Below, one piece after another: positions 1-8,177 of a stretch of DNA of 39,245 nucleotides. The translations under genes and the position numbers were made by a program. Within the stretch, counting starts at the first letter, position 1. The number at the start of each line of letters is the position of its first letter. The stretch spans positions 1-39,245 of the forward strand of contig CAMJUL010000035.1 of the NCBI GenBank assembly GCA_946408995.1, in the 5' to 3' direction. The notes under the pieces were generated by a model. That model saw only the letters and a program-made list of their open reading frames with translations. It did not search any database and was not told the DNA's origin. Origin of the DNA: an uncultured Clostridia bacterium (lineage in GTDB: Bacteria > Bacillota > Clostridia > Christensenellales > Aristaeellaceae).

Positions 1-17
1 CAGGCCTACATGGGAAA

Positions 18-63
18 GGGGCTGCTGCAGATTTTGGTGCTTCTGCAACAGCCCCCTTTTTTT
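18..63 (+). terminator. Intrinsic terminator of a gene left of the window
   Basis: A 13-base stem (18-30 with 43-55, one mismatch) is followed by a run of seven T on the plus strand. It should end a plus-strand transcript entering from the left. It may also slow the minus-strand operon whose last stop codon is at 69-71, although the T tract on that strand is weak. Confidence 0.8.
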
Positions 64-68
64 GCCCT

Positions 69-1118
69 CTACGCGGCGGGAAGCAGGGCTTCCTCCGCCT
101 GCTTCTCCACGCCCTCAGGATAGATCGTCTCAAACTCCTCCTGCATGGAGACCGTGGTAAAGCCCCGCGCCTGACACTCCTCTTTGAATTTTTCGGCCAC
201 GGCGGGATCCCCGTAGTCCCGTTCGGTGTCATCGCACAGCAGCATGAACGCCTTCCCGCCGTTCTTTACGGCGTACTCCGCCATGGCCAGGTCCCCGCCG
301 CTGTTGCCGAACACCAAAATGGGGGCCCGGCCGATTTCGTTGATGATGGAGATCACCTTGTTCATCTGCTCGGTTTTGACGACCAGCTGCCCGCCCAGCA
401 CCACTTCGTCCTCCGGCGCGAGGGTGTACTTGCGTCCGTCCGTGTCCCCCTGCCCCGAGGCGGTCAGGGAGAACTGGCTTCCGATGATCCTCTCCGGCGG
501 GATCCATTCCCCCAGGGGACCCGCGGCCAACTCCCGCACCAGGTGGCGTTCCCCGGCGCTGAGGATATAAACCCTGAATCCCTTTTCCGCCAGGTACCTC
601 ACCAGGGCTTTCATCGGCTCAAAGAATCCCTCCGCGTAGGTCATGCCGGTAAATCCCGCCGCGGGGGTCCCGGCAAAGGTGCGGATACAGGATCGGTATT
701 CCTCCACCGTCATCCCCGCGAAGGCCTCCGCGGCGTACTGGGCGTTGGACTTGGCCCCTTTGGGCTCCTTTTCGCCTTTTCTCAGGGCTTCCTCCATTTT
801 TTCAAGGTATTCCCGTGTCTCCGCCGGGGCCTGATACGTCGGGTCGTGCAGTCCCCTGTGGAGCAGCAGCAGGTGGTCAAAATAGGTGGGGAAACGCTCC
901 CCGTACAGGGTTCCGTCAAAGTCAAACACCGCGACGCGCTCCTCCGGCGGCACAAAGGCCTCCCCGGTTACGTCGGTCACACGGTCCACAAAGGCCACGA
1001 TCTCCCCGGCCGCCGGGGAGGACGGACGCCAGAAGGGAAGCCCTCCCGCCTCCGCACCGGCACAGGAAACGGTCAGCGTCAAAAGCAGCAGCGCCGTCAT
1101 GAAACGTATTCCGCGCAT
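69..1118 (-). CDS. Exported HAD-superfamily phosphatase
   Basis: 349 residues. The sequence shows the HAD motifs in order: DFDGT (nucleophile and acid Asp), a Ser in the ILSAGE stretch (motif II), a Lys in VVKTEQ (motif III) and GNSGGD (motif IV). This fits a Mg-dependent phosphatase of the phosphoserine-phosphatase-like type. The N terminus (MRGIRF, a Leu-rich core, then SCAGAEAGG) is a signal peptide; the Cys does not sit in a good lipobox, so secretion rather than lipid anchoring is favoured. The ATG at 1118 was chosen because GGAAAGGAG lies just upstream; the frame stays open further upstream but overlaps the preceding gene. It is last in a three-gene minus operon, 28 bases after a hydroxyacid dehydrogenase. 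Its substrate is unknown. Confidence 0.85.
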   Translation of the reverse strand: MRGIRFMTALLLLTLTVSCAGAEAGGLPFWRPSSPAAGEIVAFVDRVTDVTGEAFVPPEERVAVFDFDGTLYGERFPTYFDHLLLLHRGLHDPTYQAPAETREYLEKMEEALRKGEKEPKGAKSNAQYAAEAFAGMTVEEYRSCIRTFAGTPAAGFTGMTYAEGFFEPMKALVRYLAEKGFRVYILSAGERHLVRELAAGPLGEWIPPERIIGSQFSLTASGQGDTDGRKYTLAPEDEVVLGGQLVVKTEQMNKVISIINEIGRAPILVFGNSGGDLAMAEYAVKNGGKAFMLLCDDTERDYGDPAVAEKFKEECQARGFTTVSMQEEFETIYPEGVEKQAEEALLPAA

Positions 1119-1146
1119 TTTTTCTCCTTTCCTTCCGGTCCGCCCT

Positions 1147-2103
1147 TTACAGGGCGCAGACGTTCCGGGGCGTTCCGTCCAGAAAAGCCTGCAGATTGTC
1201 AAACACGATCTGCGCCCTGCGCGCCATGGATTCCTCCGACAGGAAGCCCACATGCGGGGTCAAAAGGGTGTTCCTGGCCTTCAGAAGCGGGTAGTCTTCC
1301 GGGAGCGGCGGCTCCATGTCGTATACGTCGATGCCGGCGCCGGCGATGCGTCCCGCGTTCAGGGCCTCCGCCAGGGCCGCGTTGTCCACGATGGGGCCCC
1401 GGGCACAGTTGATGAAAAGGGCCGTGGACTTCATCAGGGCCAGCTTTTCCCGGCTCAAAAGCCCCCGGGTCTCAGGGGTGGAGGGAATGTGGAGGGTCAC
1501 GATGTCGCTCCGCGAAAGGAGTTCCTCCAGGGAAACGTACGGGATGCCCATCCCCTGCGCCTCCGGGTTCGGATGCCTGCTGAAGGCGATGACCAGGGCC
1601 CCCAGGGCCAGGAACAGGCGGGCCACCCGCATGCCGATGCGGCCGGTGCCGACGACGCCCACCGTGCGGCCGGCGATCTCCCGTCCCCTAAGGCCCGCGC
1701 TGGTTCCCCCGCCGCGGACCGCCGCGTCCCCCTCCGGCAGCTTCCGAAGCAGGCTCACGGTCATCCCCAGGACCAGCTCCGCCACGGTCCCGTCGGAATA
1801 GCCCGCGGCGTTGCACACCGTGATTCCCCGCTCCCTGCAGGCGTCCAGACCCACGTGGTCGATGCCGGTAAAGGCCACGTCCACCAGTTTCAGCGCGTCC
1901 AGGGCGCGGATCACCTCCGATGGATAGGGGGTGTTGGCGATGATCACGGCCCCGCAGCCTTCGCTGCGCCTTTTCAGTTCCTCCGGATCCGTGGTTTTTT
2001 CCGCATACGTCACAAATTCATGTCCCCGGGCCCGGATGGGGGCGGCCAGGGCTTCAATGCGCTCCCCGGGAACGCCCAGGGGCTCAAGCAATGCGATCTT
2101 CAT
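1147..2103 (-). CDS. D-2-hydroxyacid dehydrogenase, NAD-dependent
   Basis: 318 residues, the usual length. The Rossmann nucleotide site GTGRIG is at about 152-157, and the catalytic triad of the family is intact: Arg235 (NCARGP), Glu264 (DMEPP) and His284 (TPHVG). It should interconvert a 2-keto acid and a D-2-hydroxy acid in the cytoplasm. An AAGGA ribosome site precedes the ATG. It lies 33 bases after the GH43-GH28 gene and 28 bases before the HAD phosphatase, so co-transcription is likely. The pectin context suggests reduction of a sugar-derived keto acid, but the exact substrate (for example glyoxylate, hydroxypyruvate or a hexulosonate) cannot be read from sequence. Confidence 0.9.
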   Translation of the reverse strand: MKIALLEPLGVPGERIEALAAPIRARGHEFVTYAEKTTDPEELKRRSEGCGAVIIANTPYPSEVIRALDALKLVDVAFTGIDHVGLDACRERGITVCNAAGYSDGTVAELVLGMTVSLLRKLPEGDAAVRGGGTSAGLRGREIAGRTVGVVGTGRIGMRVARLFLALGALVIAFSRHPNPEAQGMGIPYVSLEELLSRSDIVTLHIPSTPETRGLLSREKLALMKSTALFINCARGPIVDNAALAEALNAGRIAGAGIDVYDMEPPLPEDYPLLKARNTLLTPHVGFLSEESMARRAQIVFDNLQAFLDGTPRNVCAL

Positions 2104-2136
2104 AAGGGTCCTTCCTTTCTTTCGCAGGTGGAAAAG

Positions 2137-4365
2137 TTACAGCAGGAATTCCGGCCGTTTTTCCTCCCCCTCCGGGGTCACCATCAGATCTTTTACCGTA
2201 AGGGTTCGCACATGCCTCGCCCACAGGGCGTAGGCCGGAGCGTCGGCGGGGTCGATCATATGGGCGTCCGGGTACACAAGGTGCATGTCCCCGATCTCTT
2301 CGGGCGCGGTCAGGGGCTTGACGGAGGCCTTCTGGCGGAGATGGATGTCCCACAGCAGAAGATCCTCCAGGGGACGGCCCTCCATGCCCAGAAGGTAGCT
2401 GCCCCTGGGACCGCAGTCCCGCCCCCGCCAATGGGTCAGGGCGGCGTATCGCAGGGTGCCCGGCCCCGGCGCCTTTTCCCCGGGCTTCACCCGTCCCCGG
2501 TCATCCAGGCGCATGAACACCGGGCTGAAGGCCCCGGTCACCTCCAGGTCCGTCAGCAGCACTTTTTCCACACACCCGCCGTCCATCATCTCCAGGGACA
2601 CGGCGGAATCCGCCCCCGGATGCTTCAGGCCGGAGGGGTCCGTCTCAAGGCCCCCGATCCGGCAGCGGCGCACCAGAATGTTCCGGAAATCCCCCTGGGT
2701 GTCCGTGCCGATCTTGACCGCGTTGCAGGCGGACAGGAACACGCAGTCCTCCGCCAGCACCCGGTCCGTCACCGCCTGCCCCGCCCCCTTGAAGCACAGC
2801 GCGTCGTCCCCGCTGGTCACATGGCAGCGGCGGATCCGCACGTTCCTGCAGCCGTCGATGTCCATGCCGTCGTTGTTGTAGTTTGCATGGTTTTCCACCC
2901 GCAGATCCTCCAGGATCAGGTTTTCGCAGTTCAGGTAATTCTGCATCCAGCAGGCGGCGTTGCGCTGCGTCACGTCCCGGACCTCCACCCCCACGCAGTC
3001 GATGAACCGCATCAGGAAGGGCCGTCCGGGGGTCCCCTGGGCGGTCTCCTCCCCGGGGAAATTCTGCGGGCTTCCCCGGCCGTCCAGGACGCCGCCGCCC
3101 CGAAGGCAAATGTCACGGCAGCCCTCGGCGAAGATCAGGGACTGATGCATGCCCATGGAGGTGTCCTGCACCGTCAGACGCCGGGCGTGATGCTCCGGAT
3201 AGTCCCCGAGATCCGTGGAGGCCAGAAGGCGCGCGTCCCGGTCCACCCACAGGCAGACCCCGCTGCGCATTTCCAGCGTCCCGGACACGAAGTCCCCTTG
3301 GGTCAGCTTCACCGTGCCGCCCCCGGCCTTTCCGGCCGCGTCCAGGGCCTCCTGGATGCGCCGGGTGTCCTTTTGCCCGTTTGGGGAGGGGGTCAGGGTC
3401 CGGATCTCCCCCCGCGCCTTCCAGCCCTCCATGGCCTCCAGCTCCCGGGCCATTCCCTCCAGGTCCCGCCGAAGCGGCGTGTACCAGGCGGGCAGCCCCT
3501 CCGGCAGGATATCCAGCCGGCCCCCGTGCTCCTCCAGGGGGATCAGCACCGGCCGCTCCTTTAAATGCTCGTTGGGGGAATGCAGGATCAGGCGAAGATC
3601 CCCCTCCCGGGTACGGAACACCATGCCGTGCCCGCCGTCCTCCATAAAGACCGGGTCGATCTGGCGGAAATGCCCGTCGATCTCCCCGTTGTCCGACACG
3701 GCCTGGGCCTCGGTATAGCCGGCATCGGAGAAGGAGGCCCACAGGCACAAAAGCGTCCCGTCCGAGGTGCGCCACATAAAGGGCCCGTCCGTCACATACC
3801 CCTCCTTTCCGGAGGAGTGATGCATCCTTTTGCACCAGGGCGCCTCGGAAGCGCGGAACAGCACCCGGGGGGCGCCCGCGGGGCCCTTCAGGTCCTCCGT
3901 CAGCGGCAGGGCGCAGATCTCCCCGTCCCCGCACTGGACCCATTCGTGGCAAAAGACCATGTAGGGTTCCCCGGTGCGGGAAACGTAGAAGGTGCCGTCC
4001 AGGCATTCCCAGTCCCCGGGGGTCACCCGGCCGTCGGACCAGGGCACGAAGGGCCCCTGTGGCCTTTCCGCGCGCAGGATGGCCGTGCCCCGGCATAGGC
4101 CCTGCCGTTTGAAGGAGGCGAACATGTAATACGCCCCCCGCCAGGGATGCACCTCCGGCGCCCAGTAGTTCCTGTCCGCCCAGAAGGTGCCGTCGTTCTG
4201 AAAGCAGGCTTTGGGTCCCTCAAAGTGCTTCAGGTCCGCGCTTTCGTACACGTCGAACCCGTCGGCCTCCCCCCAGCATGTGGGGCCCCGGGTGCCGTAG
4301 AGCCAATATTTTCCTTCCGCGGTCAGGATATAGGGATCACGTATATTGATTTCGTCCATTCTCAT
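2137..4365 (-). CDS. Two-domain glycosidase: GH43-like plus GH28 polygalacturonase-like
   Basis: 742 residues with no signal peptide. Residues about 1-300 are a five-bladed GH43-type domain: base Asp10 (IRDPYIL), Asp123 in CLDGTFY, the NYWAPEVH strand near 66-73, and VTDGPF near 191-196, where most GH43 enzymes have a Glu. Residues about 318-742 are a GH28 right-handed beta-helix: SPNGQKDT start motif, NNDGMD near 496-501, GDD near 518-520 and VKIGT near 549-553. The usual GHG motif between the last two is not obvious. The expected role is removal of an arabinose- or xylose-type side group and hydrolysis of a galacturonide, probably on imported oligosaccharides. The ATG at 4365 has AAAAGGAG upstream; the longer open frame overlaps the divergent gene and its promoter. 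First gene of the minus operon. Confidence 0.85.
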   Translation of the reverse strand: MRMDEINIRDPYILTAEGKYWLYGTRGPTCWGEADGFDVYESADLKHFEGPKACFQNDGTFWADRNYWAPEVHPWRGAYYMFASFKRQGLCRGTAILRAERPQGPFVPWSDGRVTPGDWECLDGTFYVSRTGEPYMVFCHEWVQCGDGEICALPLTEDLKGPAGAPRVLFRASEAPWCKRMHHSSGKEGYVTDGPFMWRTSDGTLLCLWASFSDAGYTEAQAVSDNGEIDGHFRQIDPVFMEDGGHGMVFRTREGDLRLILHSPNEHLKERPVLIPLEEHGGRLDILPEGLPAWYTPLRRDLEGMARELEAMEGWKARGEIRTLTPSPNGQKDTRRIQEALDAAGKAGGGTVKLTQGDFVSGTLEMRSGVCLWVDRDARLLASTDLGDYPEHHARRLTVQDTSMGMHQSLIFAEGCRDICLRGGGVLDGRGSPQNFPGEETAQGTPGRPFLMRFIDCVGVEVRDVTQRNAACWMQNYLNCENLILEDLRVENHANYNNDGMDIDGCRNVRIRRCHVTSGDDALCFKGAGQAVTDRVLAEDCVFLSACNAVKIGTDTQGDFRNILVRRCRIGGLETDPSGLKHPGADSAVSLEMMDGGCVEKVLLTDLEVTGAFSPVFMRLDDRGRVKPGEKAPGPGTLRYAALTHWRGRDCGPRGSYLLGMEGRPLEDLLLWDIHLRQKASVKPLTAPEEIGDMHLVYPDAHMIDPADAPAYALWARHVRTLTVKDLMVTPEGEEKRPEFLL

Positions 4366-4505
4366 ATGGGCAGGCTCCTTTTTTCCGGTTTTGTTCTTCC
4401 TGTTCATTCGACACGGATTGTCAAAACCCTCCCGTCCGGACGCGTCCAAAGGGCATGCCGCGCGGGGATAAAGCGTTTTTTCCCGGAAAGGGACTTCCTG
4501 GACGA

Positions 4506-4534
4506 TTGACCGCCCTCCCTCTGCGGGGTATAAT
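4506..4534 (+). promoter_or_regulatory. Sigma-A-type promoter for the 4592 gene
   Basis: TTGACC at 4506-4511 and TATAAT at 4529-4534 are separated by 17 bases. The start codon is 57 bases after the -10. On the minus strand a TTGACA is present at 4419-4424, but no matching -10 was found for the divergent operon. Confidence 0.85.
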
Positions 4535-4591
4535 GGACTTAGACATATGTACGTTTTTGTCCCGCCCGAACCAAATAAAAGGAGGCTCTGT

Positions 4592-6349
4592 ATGTTCAGA
4601 AGAATGCTTGCCGTCCTCCTGGCCCTGACGCTGGGCCTGGGCCTTGTCTGCGTCCGCGCGGAGAGCTCCCCGGACGCTTCCCCGGACAACCGCGCCCTGT
4701 TCCTGGAAGCCCTGTCCCAACGGCTGGAGACCCTGGACCCCTCCAGCCAGGAGATCACCCTGTTCCTGAAGCCCTATATGGAAACCCTGTCCCTGGTCCT
4801 CCAGCCCGCCGGACAGGGGGTGCGACTGAGCGCAAAAACCGGCGAGAAGGTTGAAATGGCCCTGGAGGCGGGTCCTGAGGCCCTGTGGATCCTCTATCAG
4901 GGGCAGGTGGTGGAGGTGCCCTTCCATCTGCTTGAGGCCCTGTCGGACCCCGTACGCCATCCGGACGCCCTTCTTGCGGAATTCCCGCTTGAAAAATACC
5001 TGCCGGTCTTTGAGGCCTGGGCTGCAAAGGCCCTGACCCTCTTCGGGCCCCTCGTGCGCGTGACGCAGGCGACGCCGCCCTTTACCGTGCACATCAGCGC
5101 CGACGCCCGACAATTGATCACCGCCCTGAGCGGCCTTGTGGACGAGATCACCTCCGACCGGGAGACAATGGATGCCCTGCTCCGGGACCTTGCCCCCCTG
5201 CTGACCGCCCTGGGGGCGGAGGCCGACCTCCTGCCGGAGATGGAGGCGGAGACCCTTTTGGACGCCTGGCAGACCGCCCGCAGGCAGCTGCTTTCTCAGG
5301 CGCCGGATTTTTCCCTGACTTTGGACGTGACCGTGGATCCCCAAAGCCGCCTTTACACCCTGTCCGGCACGGTGTACGCCGGGCAGAGGCAGGCGTGCCT
5401 TGACGCTCTGCTGCGGCCCGGGAACACCCTTAACACCTATACCCTCACCGCCTCCCTTTACGGCAGCCTGCTGGATGGCGGCCGCCTGGACCTGAATATG
5501 AACAAGGCCCTGGACGGCTACCCGGCCCAGGCCTCCGCCGGCCGCGTCCAGACCTACCAGGTGACCGGGACCCTGGACTTTTCCTCCCCCTACGGGACAC
5601 AGAGCCGCATTCAGCTGGACATGACGGAAAGCTCCTCCCTTGGCCGGTACTTTGCCGAGACCTTCGCGGGCACCGTGAAGGTGTTCTCCAACGCGCGAAC
5701 GCTGGGTTCCGCCGATTTCTCCCTGATCCTGGGCAGCGACGCCCTGACCTGCCATGCCACCCTCCAGGACGAAAACGGCACCTTGGATGCGCGCCTGTAC
5801 GGCCACGAGGGCGGGGCCGACTTACGCCTTTCCACGTCGGATGCGGTCTGCGCCCTGGCCGTGACCCTGAAGGATGGGGTCCCCGTTTACGCCCGCTTTG
5901 CCCTGACGGACACCGATTATGAAGAGGTGACCGAGCTGACCTACGAAGGCGGACATCTGGCCCTGCGGGACAGCGAACAGGAGATTCTCATCCGGGCCGA
6001 ATACCCCGCCCCGGACCACCTGTCCATCCCCATGACCCGCACCGAGCTCTCCTCCGACCTGCCCCCCCGGACCGCGTATTTTGACGTCCTGCTGCCCGCC
6101 GGCGAGGACGACGTCCTTGTGAAGATCACCGCCACCGACGTGGACGGCCAGGAAGCCCTCCAGGGCGGCCTGACCGCTGTGCCCGCTTCTCCCGCCGCGT
6201 CCCTCGGGGAAACGGAATTCCGGCTCGTCCTGGACAGGGAGACCCTGCTGCGCCTTTTTTCCGATGTCCTGCCCGACGGAGCCCTCCCCACGGAGGGCCT
6301 CCCGGACCCGGACGGCCCCTCCTCGGGATGGACCCCTCCGGTCGAATAA
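4592..6349 (+). CDS. Exported protein of unknown function
   Basis: 585 residues. A clear signal peptide (MFRRMLAVLLALTLGLGL, then VRA before ESS) predicts export; there is no lipobox Cys and no C-terminal membrane anchor or sorting motif. After a helical-looking N-terminal third, residues about 220-530 are rich in short alternating strands (for example YTLSGTVYAG, YQVTGTLDFSS, LRLSTSDAVCALAVTL), resembling a beta-repeat or beta-sandwich protein. The tail is Pro/Gly/Asp-rich. I do not recognise the family. The ATG at 4592 has AAAAGGAGG eight bases upstream and a strong promoter. It is followed by another exported small protein on the same strand. Confidence 0.8.
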   Translation: MFRRMLAVLLALTLGLGLVCVRAESSPDASPDNRALFLEALSQRLETLDPSSQEITLFLKPYMETLSLVLQPAGQGVRLSAKTGEKVEMALEAGPEALWILYQGQVVEVPFHLLEALSDPVRHPDALLAEFPLEKYLPVFEAWAAKALTLFGPLVRVTQATPPFTVHISADARQLITALSGLVDEITSDRETMDALLRDLAPLLTALGAEADLLPEMEAETLLDAWQTARRQLLSQAPDFSLTLDVTVDPQSRLYTLSGTVYAGQRQACLDALLRPGNTLNTYTLTASLYGSLLDGGRLDLNMNKALDGYPAQASAGRVQTYQVTGTLDFSSPYGTQSRIQLDMTESSSLGRYFAETFAGTVKVFSNARTLGSADFSLILGSDALTCHATLQDENGTLDARLYGHEGGADLRLSTSDAVCALAVTLKDGVPVYARFALTDTDYEEVTELTYEGGHLALRDSEQEILIRAEYPAPDHLSIPMTRTELSSDLPPRTAYFDVLLPAGEDDVLVKITATDVDGQEALQGGLTAVPASPAASLGETEFRLVLDRETLLRLFSDVLPDGALPTEGLPDPDGPSSGWTPPVE

Positions 6350-6530
6350 AAGAAACGGAATGATTTGGAACTTCACGCAGGGTTTGGACGTTTTTCCCCG
6401 TATTCTTTGTGGGGAAGCGCCAAAGCGAAGATCCTGCCCTGCCGGGAAGGCGTTTGGCCCGTATCAAAGAAGGGCGGGCAATGCCGCTCCGCCCCCAAAC
6501 CCATTGAACATCCATTGGAGGTAAAGCAAA

Positions 6531-6902
6531 ATGAAAAAGACCCTGTCCCTCATCCTGGCCCTGGCCCTGCTGCTGGGGGTCTCCCTGTGTCATGCCGAAG
6601 CGCCGCTGGCCGGCGGCTGGATCGTCCTGGAGGACGATGACGCCCATGAGGAAATCGAGGAGCGTGCCGAAAAGGCCCTGAAGAAGGCCCTGGTTGGGCT
6701 GGTGGGCGCGACGTACGACGAAGAAGCCGTCCTGGGTTACCAGATCGTTGCCGGCACCAACTACTGCCTGCTGTGCCGGGTTACCCCGGTGGCGCCGGGC
6801 GCCGTTTCCCACTGGGCCCTGGTCTATGTGTACGAGGCCCTGGACGGCACCTGCTCCCTCCTGGCGGTGCAGGACCTGCCCCTGGGCATCCCGGAAGCCT
6901 GA
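6531..6902 (+). CDS. Small exported cystatin-like protein
   Basis: 123 residues. A signal peptide (MKKTLSLILALALLLGVSL, cleavage after CHA or AEA) is followed by a mature domain of about 100 residues. Visible features match the cystatin layout: a Gly-Gly pair at 28-29, a long helix at about 37-57, the hairpin motif QIVAGTNY at 71-78, then strands (WALVYVY) and a final strand pair (SLLAVQDL). QxVxG is the hallmark inhibitory loop of cystatins (family I25) against papain-like cysteine proteases. Inhibitor function is inference. A GGAGG site lies nine bases before the ATG, and a strong terminator follows. Confidence 0.75.
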   Translation: MKKTLSLILALALLLGVSLCHAEAPLAGGWIVLEDDDAHEEIEERAEKALKKALVGLVGATYDEEAVLGYQIVAGTNYCLLCRVTPVAPGAVSHWALVYVYEALDGTCSLLAVQDLPLGIPEA

Positions 6903-6916
6903 CCTCCCCTCACAAT

Positions 6917-6960
6917 CCCGCGGGGCCGCAGAAGCACGCCTTCTGCGGCCTCGGGTTTTT
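6917..6960 (+). terminator. Intrinsic terminator after the cystatin-like gene
   Basis: An 11-base perfect stem (6924-6934 with 6940-6950), extended by CCCG/CGGG outside, is followed by five T. Confidence 0.85.
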
Positions 6961-6977
6961 GGGGGAAAAAAGAAATG

Positions 6978-7066
6978 AAGACTGAAAACGGAAGGCGTAA
7001 AAGGGAATCATCAGAACCGAGAGACCGCCGGAGCAGTCCTTCAGCCGTTCTTCATTTTTCAGTCTT
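6978..7066. repeat. Inverted repeat in intergenic region
   Basis: AAGACTGAAAA at 6978-6988 is repeated in inverted form at 7056-7066. The roughly 200 bases between the terminator at 6960 and the aldo/keto reductase start are otherwise purine-rich then pyrimidine-rich and show no convincing gene. Confidence 0.4.
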
Positions 7067-7104
7067 AAGTTTTCCTTTTCCTTCTTCCCTCCCCTCCCCC
7101 GCTG

Positions 7105-7113
7105 TGTTACAAT
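7105..7113 (+). promoter_or_regulatory. Possible extended -10 promoter for the aldo/keto reductase
   Basis: TGTTACAAT fits the TGn-TATAAT extended -10 form, 56 bases before the start codon. No good -35 is seen at the usual distance. Confidence 0.4.
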
Positions 7114-7169
7114 ACTGCCGGCGATCCCGAATGGGGCTGCCACTGAAAAAAAAACGGGGGTACGCACGC

Positions 7170-8132
7170 ATGAAATACCTGCAGATCCCTTCCGTATCCA
7201 AACCGGTTTCCCGCATCGTCCTGGGCGCTGCGGGGGGACGCTTCGCCGCGGGCGAGGACGTCAGCGATATCCTGGAGGCGGCCCTTGATGCCGGCATCAA
7301 CACCGTGGACACCGCACGGGTCTACGGGGAGAGCGAAAAGGCCCTGGGCTGCTGGCTTGAAAAAAGCGGGGCGCGGGAAAAGGTGGTCCTTGTGACCAAG
7401 GGCTGCCACCCAAGCCTGGCGTTCCTCCGGCGGGTGCACGAAAAGGCCGCCAGGGAGGACCTGGAAAAGTCCCTGGACCTGCTCCGGACCGACCATGTGG
7501 AGGTCTACCTGCTTCACCGGGACGACCCGGGGGTGCCCGTCGGCCCCATCGTGGAGTTTTTGAACCGTTTTCATGAGGAGGGCCTGATCGGCGCCTTCGG
7601 CGGGTCCAACTGGTCCGCGGCGCGCATCGCCGAGGCCAACGCCTATGCCGCCGCCCACGGCCTGCTGGGCTTTTCCGTCACCAGCCCCCATTACAGCCTG
7701 GGACGCCAGCGGCACGACCCCTGGGGCAACGGCTGCCGGACCCTCACCGGGGAGCCCCATGCCCGGGAGCGGGACTGGTACCTGCAGACGGGAATGCCCG
7801 TGCTGGCCTGGTCCAGCGTATGCAACGGCGTCTTCTCCGGCCAGCTGAAAAGTGCCGACTGGGGCAGTCTGCAGAAGCGCTTCGGCCTCAACGTCCGCTG
7901 GGGCTACGGGAGCAAAGACAACCAGGAAAGGCTCCGCCGCTGTGAGGAGCTGGCAGCCCAAAGAAACGTCACCGTGGCACAGATCACCCTGGCATGGCTC
8001 CTGAACGGGGAGTTGAACGTCCTGCCCATCGTCCGGGCCTCCTCCCCCCAGCGCGTCTTCGAAAACGCCGCAGCCGCAGACCTCAGCCTTACGGAAAAGG
8101 AAATGAGGTATCTGGACCTTCAGGCCGACTGA
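7170..8132 (+). CDS. Aldo/keto reductase
   Basis: 320 residues from the ATG at 7170. The AKR catalytic tetrad is present: Asp47 and Tyr52 (NTVDTARVYGES), Lys77 (VTKG) and His116 (YLLHRDD). The C-terminal part (ITLAWLLN, then SSPQRVFENAAA) matches the NADP-binding end of the family. It should reduce an aldehyde or keto sugar with NAD(P)H in the cytoplasm. The start is chosen on the basis of a GGGGG stretch about nine bases upstream; an ATG at 7131 is in frame but lacks a ribosome site, so the N terminus is less certain than the rest. It lies 45 bases before the AEC permease gene on the same strand. Confidence 0.9.
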   Translation: MKYLQIPSVSKPVSRIVLGAAGGRFAAGEDVSDILEAALDAGINTVDTARVYGESEKALGCWLEKSGAREKVVLVTKGCHPSLAFLRRVHEKAAREDLEKSLDLLRTDHVEVYLLHRDDPGVPVGPIVEFLNRFHEEGLIGAFGGSNWSAARIAEANAYAAAHGLLGFSVTSPHYSLGRQRHDPWGNGCRTLTGEPHARERDWYLQTGMPVLAWSSVCNGVFSGQLKSADWGSLQKRFGLNVRWGYGSKDNQERLRRCEELAAQRNVTVAQITLAWLLNGELNVLPIVRASSPQRVFENAAAADLSLTEKEMRYLDLQAD

Positions 8133-8141
8133 CCCATCAAA

Positions 8142-8162
8142 AAAGGGACCCAAGGTCCCTTT
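8142..8162 (+). terminator. Hairpin between reductase and permease genes
   Basis: A nine-base perfect stem (8142-8150 with 8154-8162) and a three-base loop ends in TTT but has no longer T tract. The permease ribosome site AAGGAGG follows immediately. It may be a weak terminator or attenuator. Confidence 0.5.
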
Positions 8163-8177
8163 CCAAGGAGGCGCCCC

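Noticed and set aside
886-3564. Very long plus-strand open frame opposite the GH43-GH28 operon
   Set aside because: It is the antisense of three well-supported genes, rich in Arg, Gly, Pro and His with no domain or ribosome site. High GC content keeps such frames open.
4419-4424. TTGACA upstream of the GH43-GH28 operon as a -35
   Set aside because: No acceptable -10 was found at 15-19 bases.
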